This document shows positions 42,572 to 53,907 of a DNA stretch of 64,000 bases, in pieces. The position numbers were made by a program, and so were the translations under genes. Below the pieces are notes generated by a model, which was not told the DNA's origin, ran no database searches, and was given only the letters and a program-made list of their open reading frames with translations. This DNA comes from Mycolicibacterium psychrotolerans (GTDB lineage Bacteria > Actinomycetota > Actinomycetes > Mycobacteriales > Mycobacteriaceae). The stretch is from NCBI RefSeq assembly GCF_010729305.1, contig NZ_AP022574.1, positions 2,232,001-2,296,000 of the forward strand, written 5' to 3'. Every line of letters begins with the position of its first letter. Positions within the stretch are counted from its first letter, which is position 1.

Positions 42572-43381
42572 TCAGGTGTCGGTGAACGTGGCCGCGCGGC
42601 GCTGCTGGAACGCGCGAGTGCCCTCACGGAAGTCATTGCCGCCCAACAGCATCAGCTGTCCGCGCTTCTCACGCTCGAGTGCGTCCTCGAGTTCGGTCAG
42701 CGTCGCGGCGTTGATCGCGTCCTTGGTCTTGCGCAGTGCGACGGCCGGTCCACCGACCAGTGTCGCGATCACCGCGTCGACCTCGGCGTCGAAGTCGCCC
42801 GCCGGGTAGACCGCGCTCACCAGTCCCCAGGCGAACGCCTCGGCGGCCGGGATGCGTTCGGCCAGCAGCGCCATCCGCATCGCCCGGATGCGGCCGACCG
42901 CGGCGGCGATCAGCGCCGAGGCGCCACCGTCGGGCATCAGCCCGATCTTGGTGAAGGCGAGCATGAAAAAGGCCTTCTCCGACGCCAATACGACATCGCA
43001 GGCCAAGGCGATCGACGCCCCCACGCCCGCCGCGGCGCCGTGGACCACCGCGACCGCGGGCTGGGGCACACGAACGATCGCGCGGATGCAGCGGTTGGCC
43101 GCGTCGAGGACCTCGGCCGGGGTGCCTGCGGCGTCCGGGTTGGCATGGTCGGACTCGCTGATGCCCGCGCCCGACGAGAATCCCCGGCCCGCCCCGCCGA
43201 TGCGCACCACGCGGACCCGGCTGTCGTCCGCGGCGCGTTCGAGGGTCTCGGCCAGGGTGCGCAGCATCGGCGCGGTCAGCGAGTTCAGGCTGTCGGGACG
43301 GTTCAGCGTCACCGTCAGCACACCGCCGTCGAGCTGCACGCGGAGGTCGTCGATGCCGGTGTAGGACTCCGTCGTCGTCAT
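42572..43381 (-). CDS. echA10: enoyl-CoA hydratase (EchA10-like)
   Basis: 269 residues from ATG 43381. Crotonase family: LNRPDSLNSL, oxyanion loop GRGFSSGAGISESD, then GVGASIALACDVVLAS and a C-terminal end AFQQRRAATFTDT. Catalytic Glu/Asp pair: one acidic residue is visible near SGAGISES but is not certain. It is divergent from mcr, as echA10 (Rv1142c) is from mcr (Rv1143) in M. tuberculosis by memory, which is the reason for the symbol. It likely hydrates a branched or steroid-side-chain enoyl-CoA after racemisation. Confidence 0.75.
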   Translation of the reverse strand: MTTTESYTGIDDLRVQLDGGVLTVTLNRPDSLNSLTAPMLRTLAETLERAADDSRVRVVRIGGAGRGFSSGAGISESDHANPDAAGTPAEVLDAANRCIRAIVRVPQPAVAVVHGAAAGVGASIALACDVVLASEKAFFMLAFTKIGLMPDGGASALIAAAVGRIRAMRMALLAERIPAAEAFAWGLVSAVYPAGDFDAEVDAVIATLVGGPAVALRKTKDAINAATLTELEDALEREKRGQLMLLGGNDFREGTRAFQQRRAATFTDT

Positions 43382-43467
43382 AGTCTGGCACCCTAGGTCG
43401 GGCGAGAAGGTTATACAAGTAAGCTATGTCGCGGCCGACGGGCGACGGAGACGAAGGGCGGTTGGAC

Positions 43468-44553
43468 ATGGCTGGACCTCTGCAGGGATTGCGTGTCGTG
43501 GAGCTGGCCGGCATCGGTCCGGGCCCGCACGCCGCGATGATCCTGGGTGACCTCGGCGCCGACGTCGTGCGCGTCGAACGTCCCGGCAAGGGAGGCGGCG
43601 CCCCCAGCCGCGACTACCTGCTGCGCAACCGGCGTTCGGTGGCCGCGAACCTCAAGGACCCCGACGACCAGAAGATGGTCCTCGGGCTGATCGCCAAGGC
43701 CGACGTGCTGATCGAGGGCTTCCGGCCAGGTGTCACCGAGCGGTTGGGGCTCGGCCCGCAGGACTGCGCGAAGGTCAACGAGCGTCTGATCTACGCCCGG
43801 ATGACCGGGTGGGGCCAAGACGGTCCGCGCGCCCAGCAGGCCGGGCACGACATCAACTACATCTCGCTCAACGGCACGCTGCACGCGATCGGCCGGGCCG
43901 GTGAACGGCCGGTGCCCCCGCTGAACCTCGTCGGCGACTTCGGTGGCGGATCGATGTTCCTGCTGGTGGGGGTGCTTTCCGCGCTGTGGGAGCGGGAACG
44001 CTCCGGCAAGGGGCAGGTGGTCGACGCCGCGATGGTCGACGGCAGCAGTGTGCTGTCGACGATGATGTGGGCGTTCCGCGGCATGGGCATGTGGAGCGAC
44101 GAGCGCGGGGTGAACATGCTCGACACCGGCGCGCCGTATTACGACACCTACACCTGCGCCGACGGCCGCCACGTCGCGGTCGGCGCGATCGAGCCGCAGT
44201 TCTACGCCGAGATGCTCGCGGGCCTCGGTCTGACCGACGCCGATCTCCCTGACCAGAACGACATGAGCCGGTGGCCGGAGCTGCGGGCCCGGCTGACCGA
44301 GGCGTTCGCCGCGCACGACCGCGACCACTGGGCGAAGGTGTTCGCCGGCACCGACGCGTGCGTGACGCCGGTGCTGTCGTTCGCCGAGGTGGAGTCCGAA
44401 CCGCACAACACCGAGCGCGACACCTTCTACCGCGAGAACGACTACCTGTATCCGGCGCCCGCCCCGCGGTTCTCCCGCACGGCGCCCACCACGCCGAAGA
44501 CGCCAGGCGTCCCGGGCGCCGACACCGAAGCTGTTCTGCAGGACTGGGTTTGA
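43468..44553 (+). CDS. mcr: alpha-methylacyl-CoA racemase (MCR)
   Basis: 361 residues from ATG 43468. An in-frame ATG at 43426 adds 14 residues not present in the known protein, and the 361-residue version aligns with M. tuberculosis MCR (Rv1143). Catalytic residues H127 (QAGHDINY), D157 (VGDFGGGS) and E242 (AIEPQF) match H126, D156 and E241 there. It inverts the 2-methyl stereocentre of acyl-CoAs so that beta-oxidation of branched chains, for instance cholesterol side chains, can go on. Followed by an SDR gene, with 22 bp between. Confidence 0.9.
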   Translation: MAGPLQGLRVVELAGIGPGPHAAMILGDLGADVVRVERPGKGGGAPSRDYLLRNRRSVAANLKDPDDQKMVLGLIAKADVLIEGFRPGVTERLGLGPQDCAKVNERLIYARMTGWGQDGPRAQQAGHDINYISLNGTLHAIGRAGERPVPPLNLVGDFGGGSMFLLVGVLSALWERERSGKGQVVDAAMVDGSSVLSTMMWAFRGMGMWSDERGVNMLDTGAPYYDTYTCADGRHVAVGAIEPQFYAEMLAGLGLTDADLPDQNDMSRWPELRARLTEAFAAHDRDHWAKVFAGTDACVTPVLSFAEVESEPHNTERDTFYRENDYLYPAPAPRFSRTAPTTPKTPGVPGADTEAVLQDWV

Positions 44554-44575
44554 GAACAACGAAAGGAACCGATCT

Positions 44576-46346
<1,771 letters not shown>

Positions 46347-46358
46347 ACAGCCTGACCG

Positions 46359-46395
46359 AAAGAGCGCGCGTCCGCGAGGGGCGCGCGCTCTTTTG
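46359..46395 (+). terminator. Rho-independent terminator after the mcr operon
   Basis: 12-bp perfect stem (46359-46370 and 46382-46393), 11-nt loop, followed by TTTTGT. It is 12 bp after the nitronate monooxygenase stop and 1 bp from the stop of the convergent small gene. Confidence 0.85.
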
Positions 46396-46524
46396 TCACA
46401 CTGCGGTGGGCAGCTGCTCGTCGTCGAGCTGTTCCGACGTCAGCCCCTCGACGAGTACATCGCCGTGGTAGAGGGCGTCGAAATCAACCTTGATGACATC
46501 AGCACTGGTGTCGTCGATCCACAT
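46396..46524 (-). CDS. 42-residue acidic protein, start uncertain
   Basis: The open frame is MWIDDTSADVIKVDFDALYH followed by GDVLVEGLTSEQLDDEQLPTAV, acidic and without membrane segments, from ATG 46524. A TTG at 46587 would give 63 residues (MPQFSESRLKDSLEVVVTVQY added). It ends 1 bp from the mcr terminator. GGAGGTGG-like sequence lies 16 bp upstream of the ATG. No family is recognised. The orientation fits a convergent pair sharing one terminator, which favours a real gene. Confidence 0.45.
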   Translation of the reverse strand: MWIDDTSADVIKVDFDALYHGDVLVEGLTSEQLDDEQLPTAV

Positions 46525-46590
46525 GTACTGAACAGTAACCACCACCTCTAAGGAATCTTTGAGTCTCGATTCGGAAAACTGTGGCAATTC

Positions 46591-47169
46591 TTACCGCTGG
46601 GTAGGGTCGGCCGCGGGCGGGGTGGTGAGGTGGATCGGGTTGACGCCGTAGAGCGCCACCCAGGTGACGACGGCGGCGACCACCGCGAGCACCAGCAGCG
46701 CCACCTTCACCCGCGGTGACCAGCGCACACGGCCGGCGAGGCGGGCGTCGACCGCATAGCGACCGGGCCCGGTGAACAGCAGGGCCGCCGCGCCGAGGCC
46801 CAGCAGGAACGGCACGTTGAACGGTTCGGACCAGAACGCCGCCGCCGAGACGTTGACCGCCCAGGCGCACAGCATGGAGCTCAGCACGGCGCAGGCACCA
46901 AGCGGCGTGACGACGCCGAGCATCAGGGCCACGGCGCCGAGGGTCTCGGCGCCGGTGACCATCAGCGCGGCCAGGGTGGGGAGCCGCCATCCGGCCTCGG
47001 CCATGAACCCGACCGTCGTCGAGAAGTCGAAGGCCTTGATCAGGCCGGCCTGTAGCACCGCAGCACCGATGCCGAGGCGCAGGATCAGCAGGCCGACCGC
47101 AAGCGTTCGGTCCGCCTGCGGCGGCGGGGCGGTCTCTGCCACGGAGGGGCGCGTGAGTTCGTGGGTCAT
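46591..47169 (-). CDS. DoxX-like membrane protein
   Basis: 192 residues from ATG 47169, chosen because GGGAGTCC precedes it; ATG 47202 would add 11 residues. Four to five membrane helices: LAVGLLILRLGIGAAVLQAG, LPTLAALMVTGAETLGAVAL, ACAVLSSMLCAWAVNVSA and VKVALLVLAVVAAVVTWVAL. The start LLILRLGIGAAVLQAGLIKAFDF is DoxX-type. It is divergent from mmpL13, separated by a region with a 15-bp palindrome. Role unknown. Confidence 0.75.
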   Translation of the reverse strand: MTHELTRPSVAETAPPPQADRTLAVGLLILRLGIGAAVLQAGLIKAFDFSTTVGFMAEAGWRLPTLAALMVTGAETLGAVALMLGVVTPLGACAVLSSMLCAWAVNVSAAAFWSEPFNVPFLLGLGAAALLFTGPGRYAVDARLAGRVRWSPRVKVALLVLAVVAAVVTWVALYGVNPIHLTTPPAADPTQR

Positions 47170-47210
47170 GTCTGGTGGACTCCCGTGGCCGCCGAATGTC
47201 ATCGCGGCCG

Positions 47211-47238
47211 TTGACCCGCGTAGGTTATCGCTGATAAC
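47211..47238. promoter_or_regulatory. 15-bp palindrome at the mmpL13 promoter
   Basis: GTTATCGCTGATAAC (47224-47238) is a perfect 6-3-6 palindrome. TTGACC (47211-47216) lies 7 bp upstream as a possible -35 box. It is placed between mmpL13 and the divergent DoxX gene and is the natural candidate for the TetR protein encoded two genes downstream. Confidence 0.55.
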
Positions 47239-47276
47239 TTAGCGGCGATATTCGGCGACGTGCGAGGAGGGCGCCG

Positions 47277-49547
47277 ATGCTGCACAGGATCGCACGGTTG
47301 GCCATCGCGGCTCCGCGCCGCATCCTCGCCGCCGCCCTCCTCGTCATGATCGCCTGCGGCGTGTTCGGGATTCCGGTGGTCGGTCAGCTGTCCGCGGGCG
47401 GCTTCGCCGATCCCACCTCCGAGTCCGCGCGCGCCTCCCAGATTCTCGTCGACCGGTTCGGGCAGGGCGACATGGACCTGCTGATCAGCCTGCGGGCCGA
47501 GGGCGGGATGGACGCCGCCCGGACGGTCGCCACCGACATCGTGTCCCGCCTGTCGGAGTCGCCCAACGTCGGCGAGGTCACCTCCGCATGGACAGCGCCA
47601 CCGTCGGCGGCGTCGGCATTGATCAGTGCGGACGGAAAAACCGGTCTGATCGTCGCCGGCATCACCGGTGGCGAGAGCGCCGCCCAACGGCATGCCGAGG
47701 AACTCACCGACGCGCTGGTCTACGACCGCGACGGTGTGACCGTGCGCGCCGGCGGCGTGGCCATGACCTACGTGCAGATTAACAGCCAGACCGAGAAGGA
47801 TCTGCTGCTGATGGAATCCATCGCGGTTCCCCTCAGCTTCGTCGTACTGGTATGGGTGTTCGGCGGGCTGCTGGCCGCGGCGCTCCCGGTGGCCGTCGGC
47901 GGCTTCGCGATCCTCGGGTCGATGGCGGTGCTGCGGGCCGTCACGCTGGTCACCGACGTGTCGATCTTCGCGCTGAACCTGTCCATCGCGATGGGCCTGG
48001 CACTCGCGATCGACTACACGCTGCTGATCATCAGCCGCTACCGCGACGAGTTGGCCGCCGGCGCCGACCGGGACCGCGCGCTGGTGCGCACGATGTCGAC
48101 CGCCGGTCGCACGGTCCTGTTCTCGGCGATGACCGTGGCGCTGTCGATGATCGCGATGGTGGTCTTCCCGATGTACTTTCTGAAGTCGTTCGCCTACGCG
48201 GGCATCGCCGTCGTCGCGTTCGCCGCACTGGCGGCGATCGTGGTGGCGCCCGCGGCGATCGTCCTCGCCGGAGACCGACTCGACGCGTTCGACGTCCGCA
48301 AGCTCGTACGCCGGGTGCTGCACAGACCGGAACCGGCGCCCGTGCCCGTGCCCGTCGAGCGGATGTTCTGGTACCGGTCGACGAAATACGTTCAGCGGCG
48401 GGCCATTCCGATCGGCGTTGCCGTCGTCGCCCTGCTCGTAATGCTCGGCCTGCCGTTCCTCGGCGCCACCTGGGGCTTCCCCGATGACCGCGTGCTTCCG
48501 CAGTCGGCGTCGGCCCGTCAGGTCGGCGACGACATGCGCGAGAACTTCGCGGTCGACTCGTCGGCCAACGTCACCGTCGTGCTGCCAGACGCCCGCGACG
48601 TCACCCCGGCAGACTCGGACGGCTACGCCGCCGACTTGTCGCGGGTCGACGACGTCTCCACCGTCTCCGCGCCCGGTGGCACCTTCGTCGACGGGGCGAG
48701 AGTCGGTCCACCGTCGGCGGCGACGGGCGTCGCCGACGGCAGTGCCTTCCTCACGGTCGGCAGCACCGCGTCGCTGTTCACCGACGCCTCGGAGACCCAG
48801 CTGGACCGGCTGCACGCCGTCGAACCGCCCGGCGGACGGGAGGCGATGCTGACCGGCCTGGCGCAGATCAACCGCGACAGCTCCGACTCGATCACCTCGC
48901 GGCTGCCGACGGTGCTCGGCATCATCGCGGCCATCACGTTCGTGCTGCTGTTCCTGCTCACCGGCAGCGTGGTGCTGCCCCTGAAGGCGTTGGTGCTCAA
49001 CGTGTTGTCGCTGACCGCGGCGTTCGGCGCGCTGGTGTGGATCTTCCAGGACGGCCACCTCGGGGCGCTGGGCACGACGCCGACCGGCACGCTGGTGGCC
49101 AACATGCCGGTGCTGTTGTTCTGCATCGCGTTCGGGCTGTCGATGGACTACGAGGTGTTCCTGGTCTCCCGGATCCGGGAATTCTGGCTGGCGTCGGACC
49201 GCAGTACAGCCGCCAACGACGAGAGCGTGGCGCTCGGGTTGGCGCGCACCGGCCGGGTGGTGACCGCCGCGGCCCTGCTGATGTCGATCTCGTTCGCGGC
49301 GCTGATCGCCGCGCAGGTCGCGTTCATGCGGATGTTCGGCGTGGGCCTGACCCTGGCCATCCTCGCCGACGCCACCTTGGTCCGGATGCTGCTGGTGCCT
49401 GCCTTCATGCACGTGCTGGGACGGTGGAACTGGTGGGCGCCGGCGCCGCTGGCCAGACTGCACGAACGGATCGGGTTGCGCGAGGGCGGCGACGACGGGC
49501 CGCCGCCGGCCGCACCCGTGCCGTCGGTGACCGAGGGGCAGCGATGA
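47277..49547 (+). CDS. mmpL13: MMPL-family transporter (intact MmpL13-like)
   Basis: 756 residues, an RND-type MMPL transporter. Twelve membrane helices in two halves. The proton-relay Asp-Tyr pairs are present: GLALAIDYTLLIISRYRDE in the first half and FGLSMDYEVFLVSRIREF in the second. The porter domains lie at about 35-170 and 390-530. There is no long C-terminal cytoplasmic domain, unlike MmpL3. By memory the M. tuberculosis equivalents Rv1145/Rv1146 (mmpL13a/b) are split and add up to about this length, so this copy looks like the intact ancestor. It probably exports a lipid or drug and overlaps tetR by 4 bp. Confidence 0.8.
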   Translation: MLHRIARLAIAAPRRILAAALLVMIACGVFGIPVVGQLSAGGFADPTSESARASQILVDRFGQGDMDLLISLRAEGGMDAARTVATDIVSRLSESPNVGEVTSAWTAPPSAASALISADGKTGLIVAGITGGESAAQRHAEELTDALVYDRDGVTVRAGGVAMTYVQINSQTEKDLLLMESIAVPLSFVVLVWVFGGLLAAALPVAVGGFAILGSMAVLRAVTLVTDVSIFALNLSIAMGLALAIDYTLLIISRYRDELAAGADRDRALVRTMSTAGRTVLFSAMTVALSMIAMVVFPMYFLKSFAYAGIAVVAFAALAAIVVAPAAIVLAGDRLDAFDVRKLVRRVLHRPEPAPVPVPVERMFWYRSTKYVQRRAIPIGVAVVALLVMLGLPFLGATWGFPDDRVLPQSASARQVGDDMRENFAVDSSANVTVVLPDARDVTPADSDGYAADLSRVDDVSTVSAPGGTFVDGARVGPPSAATGVADGSAFLTVGSTASLFTDASETQLDRLHAVEPPGGREAMLTGLAQINRDSSDSITSRLPTVLGIIAAITFVLLFLLTGSVVLPLKALVLNVLSLTAAFGALVWIFQDGHLGALGTTPTGTLVANMPVLLFCIAFGLSMDYEVFLVSRIREFWLASDRSTAANDESVALGLARTGRVVTAAALLMSISFAALIAAQVAFMRMFGVGLTLAILADATLVRMLLVPAFMHVLGRWNWWAPAPLARLHERIGLREGGDDGPPPAAPVPSVTEGQR

Positions 49548-50242
49548 GCACACCTCCACTGCGGCGGCGCCGCGCCCCGCGCGGATCCGGCGACCAACTG
49601 CGCGACGAGATCCTCGACGCCGCGACCGGGCTGCTGCTCGAAACCGGTGACGCGAAAGCGGTGTCGATCCGGGCGGTGGCGCAACGCGTGGGCGTCACTC
49701 CGCCGTCGATCTACCTGCACTTCGCCGACAAGGACGCGCTGCTCGACGCGGTGTGTGTGCGGTACTTCGAGAAGCTCGACGACGAGATGCAGGCCGTCGC
49801 CGCGGTGGCCGGCACCTCGCCGGTCGACGTGTTGCGCGCCCAGGGCCTGGCCTACGTGCGGTTCGCGCTGAAAACCCCTGAGCTGTACCGCATTGCGACG
49901 ATGGGGCAGGGCCACCCCGGGAGCGAGGTGGACGTGACGCTGACCAGCTCGGCGTTCACGCACATGCGCGCCGCGGTGCAGGCCCTGATCGACGAGGGCA
50001 CCTACCCGCCCGGTGACCCCACCACGATGGCGCTCGAACTGTGGACCGCGGCGCACGGTGTGGCGGCGCTGCTGATCTCCCGCCCCTACCTGCCGTGGGG
50101 CGACGCCGAGGAGTTCGCGGGCCGGGTGTTGCGCGCGGTCTGCTGCGGACAGGTGGTGTCGGGCGCCATCGCCCCCGAGGAAGCTCCACGCGATACCGTG
50201 GCCTGGCTGAGAGAGGTCGTCGATGAGCACAACGGTCGATAA
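49544..50242 (+). CDS. TetR-family regulator (MMPL-associated)
   Basis: 232 residues from ATG 49544, overlapping the mmpL13 stop (ATGA). DNA-binding helices: GDQLRDEILDAATGLLLETG, then VSIRAVAQRVGVTPPSIYLHFADKDALLDA, a very clear TetR domain, and a TetR_C-type ligand domain with LELWTAAHGVAALLISRPYL. It likely represses mmpL13 through the palindrome at 47224-47238, with an exported lipid or a drug as ligand. The methyltransferase gene starts inside its last 20 bp. Confidence 0.85.
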   Translation: MSTPPLRRRRAPRGSGDQLRDEILDAATGLLLETGDAKAVSIRAVAQRVGVTPPSIYLHFADKDALLDAVCVRYFEKLDDEMQAVAAVAGTSPVDVLRAQGLAYVRFALKTPELYRIATMGQGHPGSEVDVTLTSSAFTHMRAAVQALIDEGTYPPGDPTTMALELWTAAHGVAALLISRPYLPWGDAEEFAGRVLRAVCCGQVVSGAIAPEEAPRDTVAWLREVVDEHNGR

Positions 50243-50876
50243 TCCGTTCTTCGCGCGCGTGTGGACCGCGATGTCCGCGCGGGAGCCGGAGGCGCTGCGG
50301 CGGTTGCGCCGGGAGAACCTCGCCGGGCTGACCGGCCGCGTGCTCGAGGTGGGTGCCGGCACCGGGACCAACTTCGCCCTCTATCCCGGCACCGTGTCCG
50401 AGGTGGTCGCCGTCGAGCCCGAACGCAGGCTCGCCGCGCTGGCGGCGCGGGCCGCGACCGACGCGTCGGTGCCCGTCACGCTGACCGCCGAGACCGTGGA
50501 GCAGTTCCGCGACGGCGAACCGTTCGACGCGGTGGTGTGCTCGCTGGTGCTCTGCTCGGTGGACGATCCCGAAGAAGTCGTGGCGCAACTGTATTCGCTG
50601 CTGCGGCCGGGCGGGGAGCTGCGCTACCTCGAGCATGTGGCCGGCACCGGCGCGCGGGCCCGGCTGCAGCGCTTCGCCGACGCCACGCTGTGGCCGCGGC
50701 TGGCGGGCAACTGTCACACGCACCGCCACACCGAGCAGACGATCGCCGCGGCGGGATTCCGGGTGCAGGGACGCCGGGAGTGGACACTGCCGGCGTGGGC
50801 GCCCATACCCGTGGCGGAGTTCGCGATCGGCCGGGCCGTGAAACCGGGGGAGCCAGAGAAGCCGGGGGAGCCCTAA
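50223..50876 (+). CDS. class I SAM methyltransferase (Rv1147-like)
   Basis: 217 residues from ATG 50223, overlapping tetR by 20 bp. Motif [16 protein letters not shown] (40-54), [10 protein letters not shown] (motif II), [19 protein letters not shown] and [33 protein letters not shown] follows, as in PMT/Ubie-type enzymes. In M. tuberculosis Rv1147 is annotated as a phospholipid N-methyltransferase-like gene by memory. Third gene of the mmpL13 transcription unit. Convergent with the sirtuin gene, overlapping by 4 bp. Confidence 0.8.
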   Translation: MSTTVDNPFFARVWTAMSAREPEALRRLRRENLAGLTGRVLEVGAGTGTNFALYPGTVSEVVAVEPERRLAALAARAATDASVPVTLTAETVEQFRDGEPFDAVVCSLVLCSVDDPEEVVAQLYSLLRPGGELRYLEHVAGTGARARLQRFADATLWPRLAGNCHTHRHTEQTIAAAGFRVQGRREWTLPAWAPIPVAEFAIGRAVKPGEPEKPGEP

Positions 50877-51586
50877 CCGATCAGCGCGGGCAGGCGCTGC
50901 AGCAGCCCCGGCAGCGCCGCCCCGGCCTTCTCACGCAGGCTCACCGTCGCGCTGCTCGTCAGCGGCGTCGGCTCGGGATTGACCTCGATCACCGGGGTAC
51001 CGCTGGCCACCGCCAGCTCCGGCAGCCCGGCGGCCGGATACACCACCGAACTGGTGCCCACCACCACGACGACGTCGGCGTTGACCACCGCGTCCACCGA
51101 CTGCTGCCACGCACGGTCGGGCAGCGCCTCGCCGAACCACACCACGTCCGGCCGGATCAGACCGCCGCAGACGCACCGCGGCGGGTCGACCGATTCCACC
51201 GGCTCGGGCATGGCGGGCACATCGCCCAGGTACGCGGCTCCGCAACGGTCGCAATGGAATTCGAAGAGACTGCCGTGCACGTGGTACACCAGGTTGCTGC
51301 CGGCGCGCTCGTGCAGGTTGTCGACGTTCTGCGTCACGACGTGCACGTCGGCGTAGTCCTCCCACGCCGCGACGGCCCGGTGGGCGTTGTTCGGGGCGAC
51401 CGCGCCCATCATGTGGTGGCGCCACAGATACCACGCCCACACCCGGTCGGGATGCGCGCGCCAGCCGTCGGCGCTGGAGATCTCGTAAGGGTCGACCTCG
51501 GCCCACAGCCCCGTTTCGACGTCGCGGAACGTCGGCACCCCGCTCTCGGCCGAGATACCGGCGCCGCTGAATACCGTCACCTGCAC
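50873..51586 (-). CDS. NAD-dependent deacylase, class III sirtuin (Rv1151c-like)
   Basis: 237 residues. Sirtuin core: [16 protein letters not shown] (6-21), [13 protein letters not shown] (85-97), catalytic His104 in YHVHGS, zinc Cys at 112, 115, 138 and 140, [14 protein letters not shown] and VNPEPTPL. Tyr53 and Arg56 in YLWRHH match the pair that lets SIRT5/CobB-type enzymes remove succinyl, malonyl and other acidic acyl groups. It would control acyl-CoA synthetases or metabolic enzymes by removing lysine acylation, using NAD in the cytoplasm. Confidence 0.9.
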   Translation of the reverse strand: MQVTVFSGAGISAESGVPTFRDVETGLWAEVDPYEISSADGWRAHPDRVWAWYLWRHHMMGAVAPNNAHRAVAAWEDYADVHVVTQNVDNLHERAGSNLVYHVHGSLFEFHCDRCGAAYLGDVPAMPEPVESVDPPRCVCGGLIRPDVVWFGEALPDRAWQQSVDAVVNADVVVVVGTSSVVYPAAGLPELAVASGTPVIEVNPEPTPLTSSATVSLREKAGAALPGLLQRLPALIG

Positions 51587-51622
51587 CCCACCAAACTAGC
51601 GGCTGTGGGTGATACTGGGCAC

Positions 51623-51988
51623 GTGGCCGAGTTGGGGGATTGGGTGCGCGTCGATCCGCACGCTGCCAGGCCGCTGTTCGACCAGCTCAGAACGCAGATC
51701 ATCGCCGGTATCCGGGACGGGCAACTGACCCCGGGCACCCGGCTGCCCACGGTCCGCGAACTGGCTGGTCAGATCAATCTGGCAGTGAACACCGTGGCGC
51801 GCGCATACCGGGAACTGGAAGCAGCGGGGATTCTGGAGACGCGGGGCCGGTTCGGCACCTTCGTCGCGCGCTCCGATCCGGCCGACTCCGCGATGGCGAC
51901 CGCCGCGCACACGTATGTGTCGACGGCCAAGTCGCTCGGAGTGGGTAAGGGGCAGGCGATGCGGTACGTCGAGGCCGCGTTCGGCTGA
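51623..51988 (+). CDS. GntR-family regulator, YtrA subtype (Rv1152-like)
   Basis: 121 residues from GTG 51623; GTG 51605 would add six. Winged helix: [48 protein letters not shown] and [11 protein letters not shown] (wing). The remaining 35 residues are a short helical tail without a ligand domain of the FadR or HutC type, so this is a YtrA-like small GntR. Length equals Rv1152 by memory. YtrA regulators usually control neighbouring transporter genes. Divergent from the sirtuin gene, 36 bp apart. Confidence 0.8.
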   Translation: MAELGDWVRVDPHAARPLFDQLRTQIIAGIRDGQLTPGTRLPTVRELAGQINLAVNTVARAYRELEAAGILETRGRFGTFVARSDPADSAMATAAHTYVSTAKSLGVGKGQAMRYVEAAFG

Positions 51989-51998
51989 GCCGGGCGGG

Positions 51999-52829
51999 TC
52001 AGCCGAATTCCAGCAGGATGGTCAGCGGCCGCAGCGGGTCCAGCAGCGGGATGCGCTGCCAGGTCCACATCAGGGCGTTGAGGACCCGGCCGCGGGCCGG
52101 CTCGGTGGGCAGGTCGTGCACCGCGCGCACCCCGGGGACCCTGTTGACCAGGTCGGCCGCCTCCGCGACCGTCAGCGAGAACGGCATCGGCGGCACCCGG
52201 TAGCGCAGCGAGGTGCGCATTCCGCGCCGGGCCAGCGCGGCGAACCCCGACGGCGCCAGGTCGAACATCATCTGGCCGCCGGGGAAGCGGGCGGCGCAGG
52301 CTTTCATCAACGCCATCGCCTCGTCGGGCTGCAGGTACATCAGCAGCCCCTCGGCGGTGATGAACACGCCGTGCTGCGGGTCCACCCGGTCCATCCAGCT
52401 GAAGTCCAGCGCGGACTGGGCGCACAGCTCGATCCGGTCGGAGGCGGGCAGCAGTCTGCGGCGCAGGTGGATCATCGGCGGCAGGTCCACGCTGAGCCAG
52501 CGGAAGTCGTGGCCGACATCGGCCGCGTCGAGTCGGTAGAAGCTCGTCTGCAGCCCCTCGGCGAGCGCGACCACCGTCGCCTTCGGGTGGTCGAGCAGGT
52601 AGCGCCGGGTGTGCTTGTCGAACAGCTTGGCGCGCAACGCCATATCCTGCCTGCGGGTGAAGCCGAACTTGGCGAAGTCGAAGTCGATCGAGTCCACCAG
52701 GTGGATCGCCATCGGGTCGTCGATGATCGCGTCGGGCCTGCGCGCCTCGCCGGCCCGCACCACCAGCGTCATCAACGCGGTCTCCGACACCCCGGTCAGG
52801 TCGGCGGTGTGTTTGGGTGTCTGGTTCAT
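51999..52829 (-). CDS. omt: SAM-dependent methyltransferase, Tcmp/PPM1 type (Rv1153c-like)
   Basis: 276 residues. Leucine carboxyl methyltransferase-like fold: TALMTLVVRAGEARRPDAIIDDPMA at the start, VVALAEGLQTSFYRLDA with the acidic residue, FRWLSVDLPPMIHLRR, VFITAEGLLMYLQPDEA. The usual DxGxGxG loop is replaced by AEGLQT, normal for this family. Rv1153c is known as omt by annotation. The acceptor is not known. Same strand as the DUF1697 gene, 15 bp apart. Confidence 0.8.
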   Translation of the reverse strand: MNQTPKHTADLTGVSETALMTLVVRAGEARRPDAIIDDPMAIHLVDSIDFDFAKFGFTRRQDMALRAKLFDKHTRRYLLDHPKATVVALAEGLQTSFYRLDAADVGHDFRWLSVDLPPMIHLRRRLLPASDRIELCAQSALDFSWMDRVDPQHGVFITAEGLLMYLQPDEAMALMKACAARFPGGQMMFDLAPSGFAALARRGMRTSLRYRVPPMPFSLTVAEAADLVNRVPGVRAVHDLPTEPARGRVLNALMWTWQRIPLLDPLRPLTILLEFG

Positions 52830-52844
52830 CCGTTCCTCTCTGCG

Positions 52845-53369
52845 TCAGCCACGCAGGACCCTGTCGATCGTGCGCAGATTGCGGGTGGTGGTCGACGACT
52901 TGTAACGCTTCTTGCCCATCGTCTTGCCGATCGCGCTGTCGAGCGTGCTCGTCCGCGGGACCTGCCAGTAGAGCACTCCGGCGCCGACGGCGATCAACTC
53001 GTCTGGGCGGGGCTCCTCGCCCAGGGCGGCCAGTTCGCGCAGGACGTCGTCGTCGCTGACGAACGTGACGTAGGAATGGTGGCCGGCCACCTCACGCTCG
53101 AACGGATAGCCGGCGGAGATGTCGGCCAGCGCATCGACGTCGTAAACCAGAACCCAAGCCTCGTAACCGAATTCGGCACGTAACGCCTTCTCGGCCTTCG
53201 TGCGGACGGTGTTCGCGCCGGCTCTGCTGGTCAGCAGCACATTGCCGCTCGCCAGCAGCGTCTTCACGTCGGTGAACCCGGCCGCCTCGAGTGCCTGCGC
53301 GACGGCGGGCATCTTCAGCGTGACTCCACCCACGTTGACGCCGCGCAGGAACGCGGCATACCGCGTCAC
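52845..53369 (-). CDS. DUF1697-family protein
   Basis: 174 residues from GTG 53369; the frame is open up to 53522, where it would collide with the divergent gene. YAAFLRGVNVGGVTLKMPAVAQALEAAGF and VKTLLASGNVLLTS are the diagnostic DUF1697 signatures, and YWQVPRTSTLDSAIGKTMGKK ends the domain. Function is not established. A ferredoxin-like fold with RNA- or metal-binding proposals exists for the family, but nothing proven. Probably co-transcribed with omt. Confidence 0.8.
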   Translation of the reverse strand: MTRYAAFLRGVNVGGVTLKMPAVAQALEAAGFTDVKTLLASGNVLLTSRAGANTVRTKAEKALRAEFGYEAWVLVYDVDALADISAGYPFEREVAGHHSYVTFVSDDDVLRELAALGEEPRPDELIAVGAGVLYWQVPRTSTLDSAIGKTMGKKRYKSSTTTRNLRTIDRVLRG

Positions 53370-53436
53370 CGCGCACCACGGGGAAGTGTTGATGGGGCCA
53401 CCTGTTCGATCATCCCACTGCGAGAGACCGACGTAG

Positions 53437-53889
<453 letters not shown>

Positions 53890-53907
53890 GCGGGCTACGC
53901 TACGTCC

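Noticed and set aside
47199..49559. Long open frame of 786 codons on the minus strand opposite mmpL13
   Set aside because: It mirrors the plus-strand gene, is rich in Arg, His and Gln as expected for antisense of GC-rich DNA, and has no recognisable domain.
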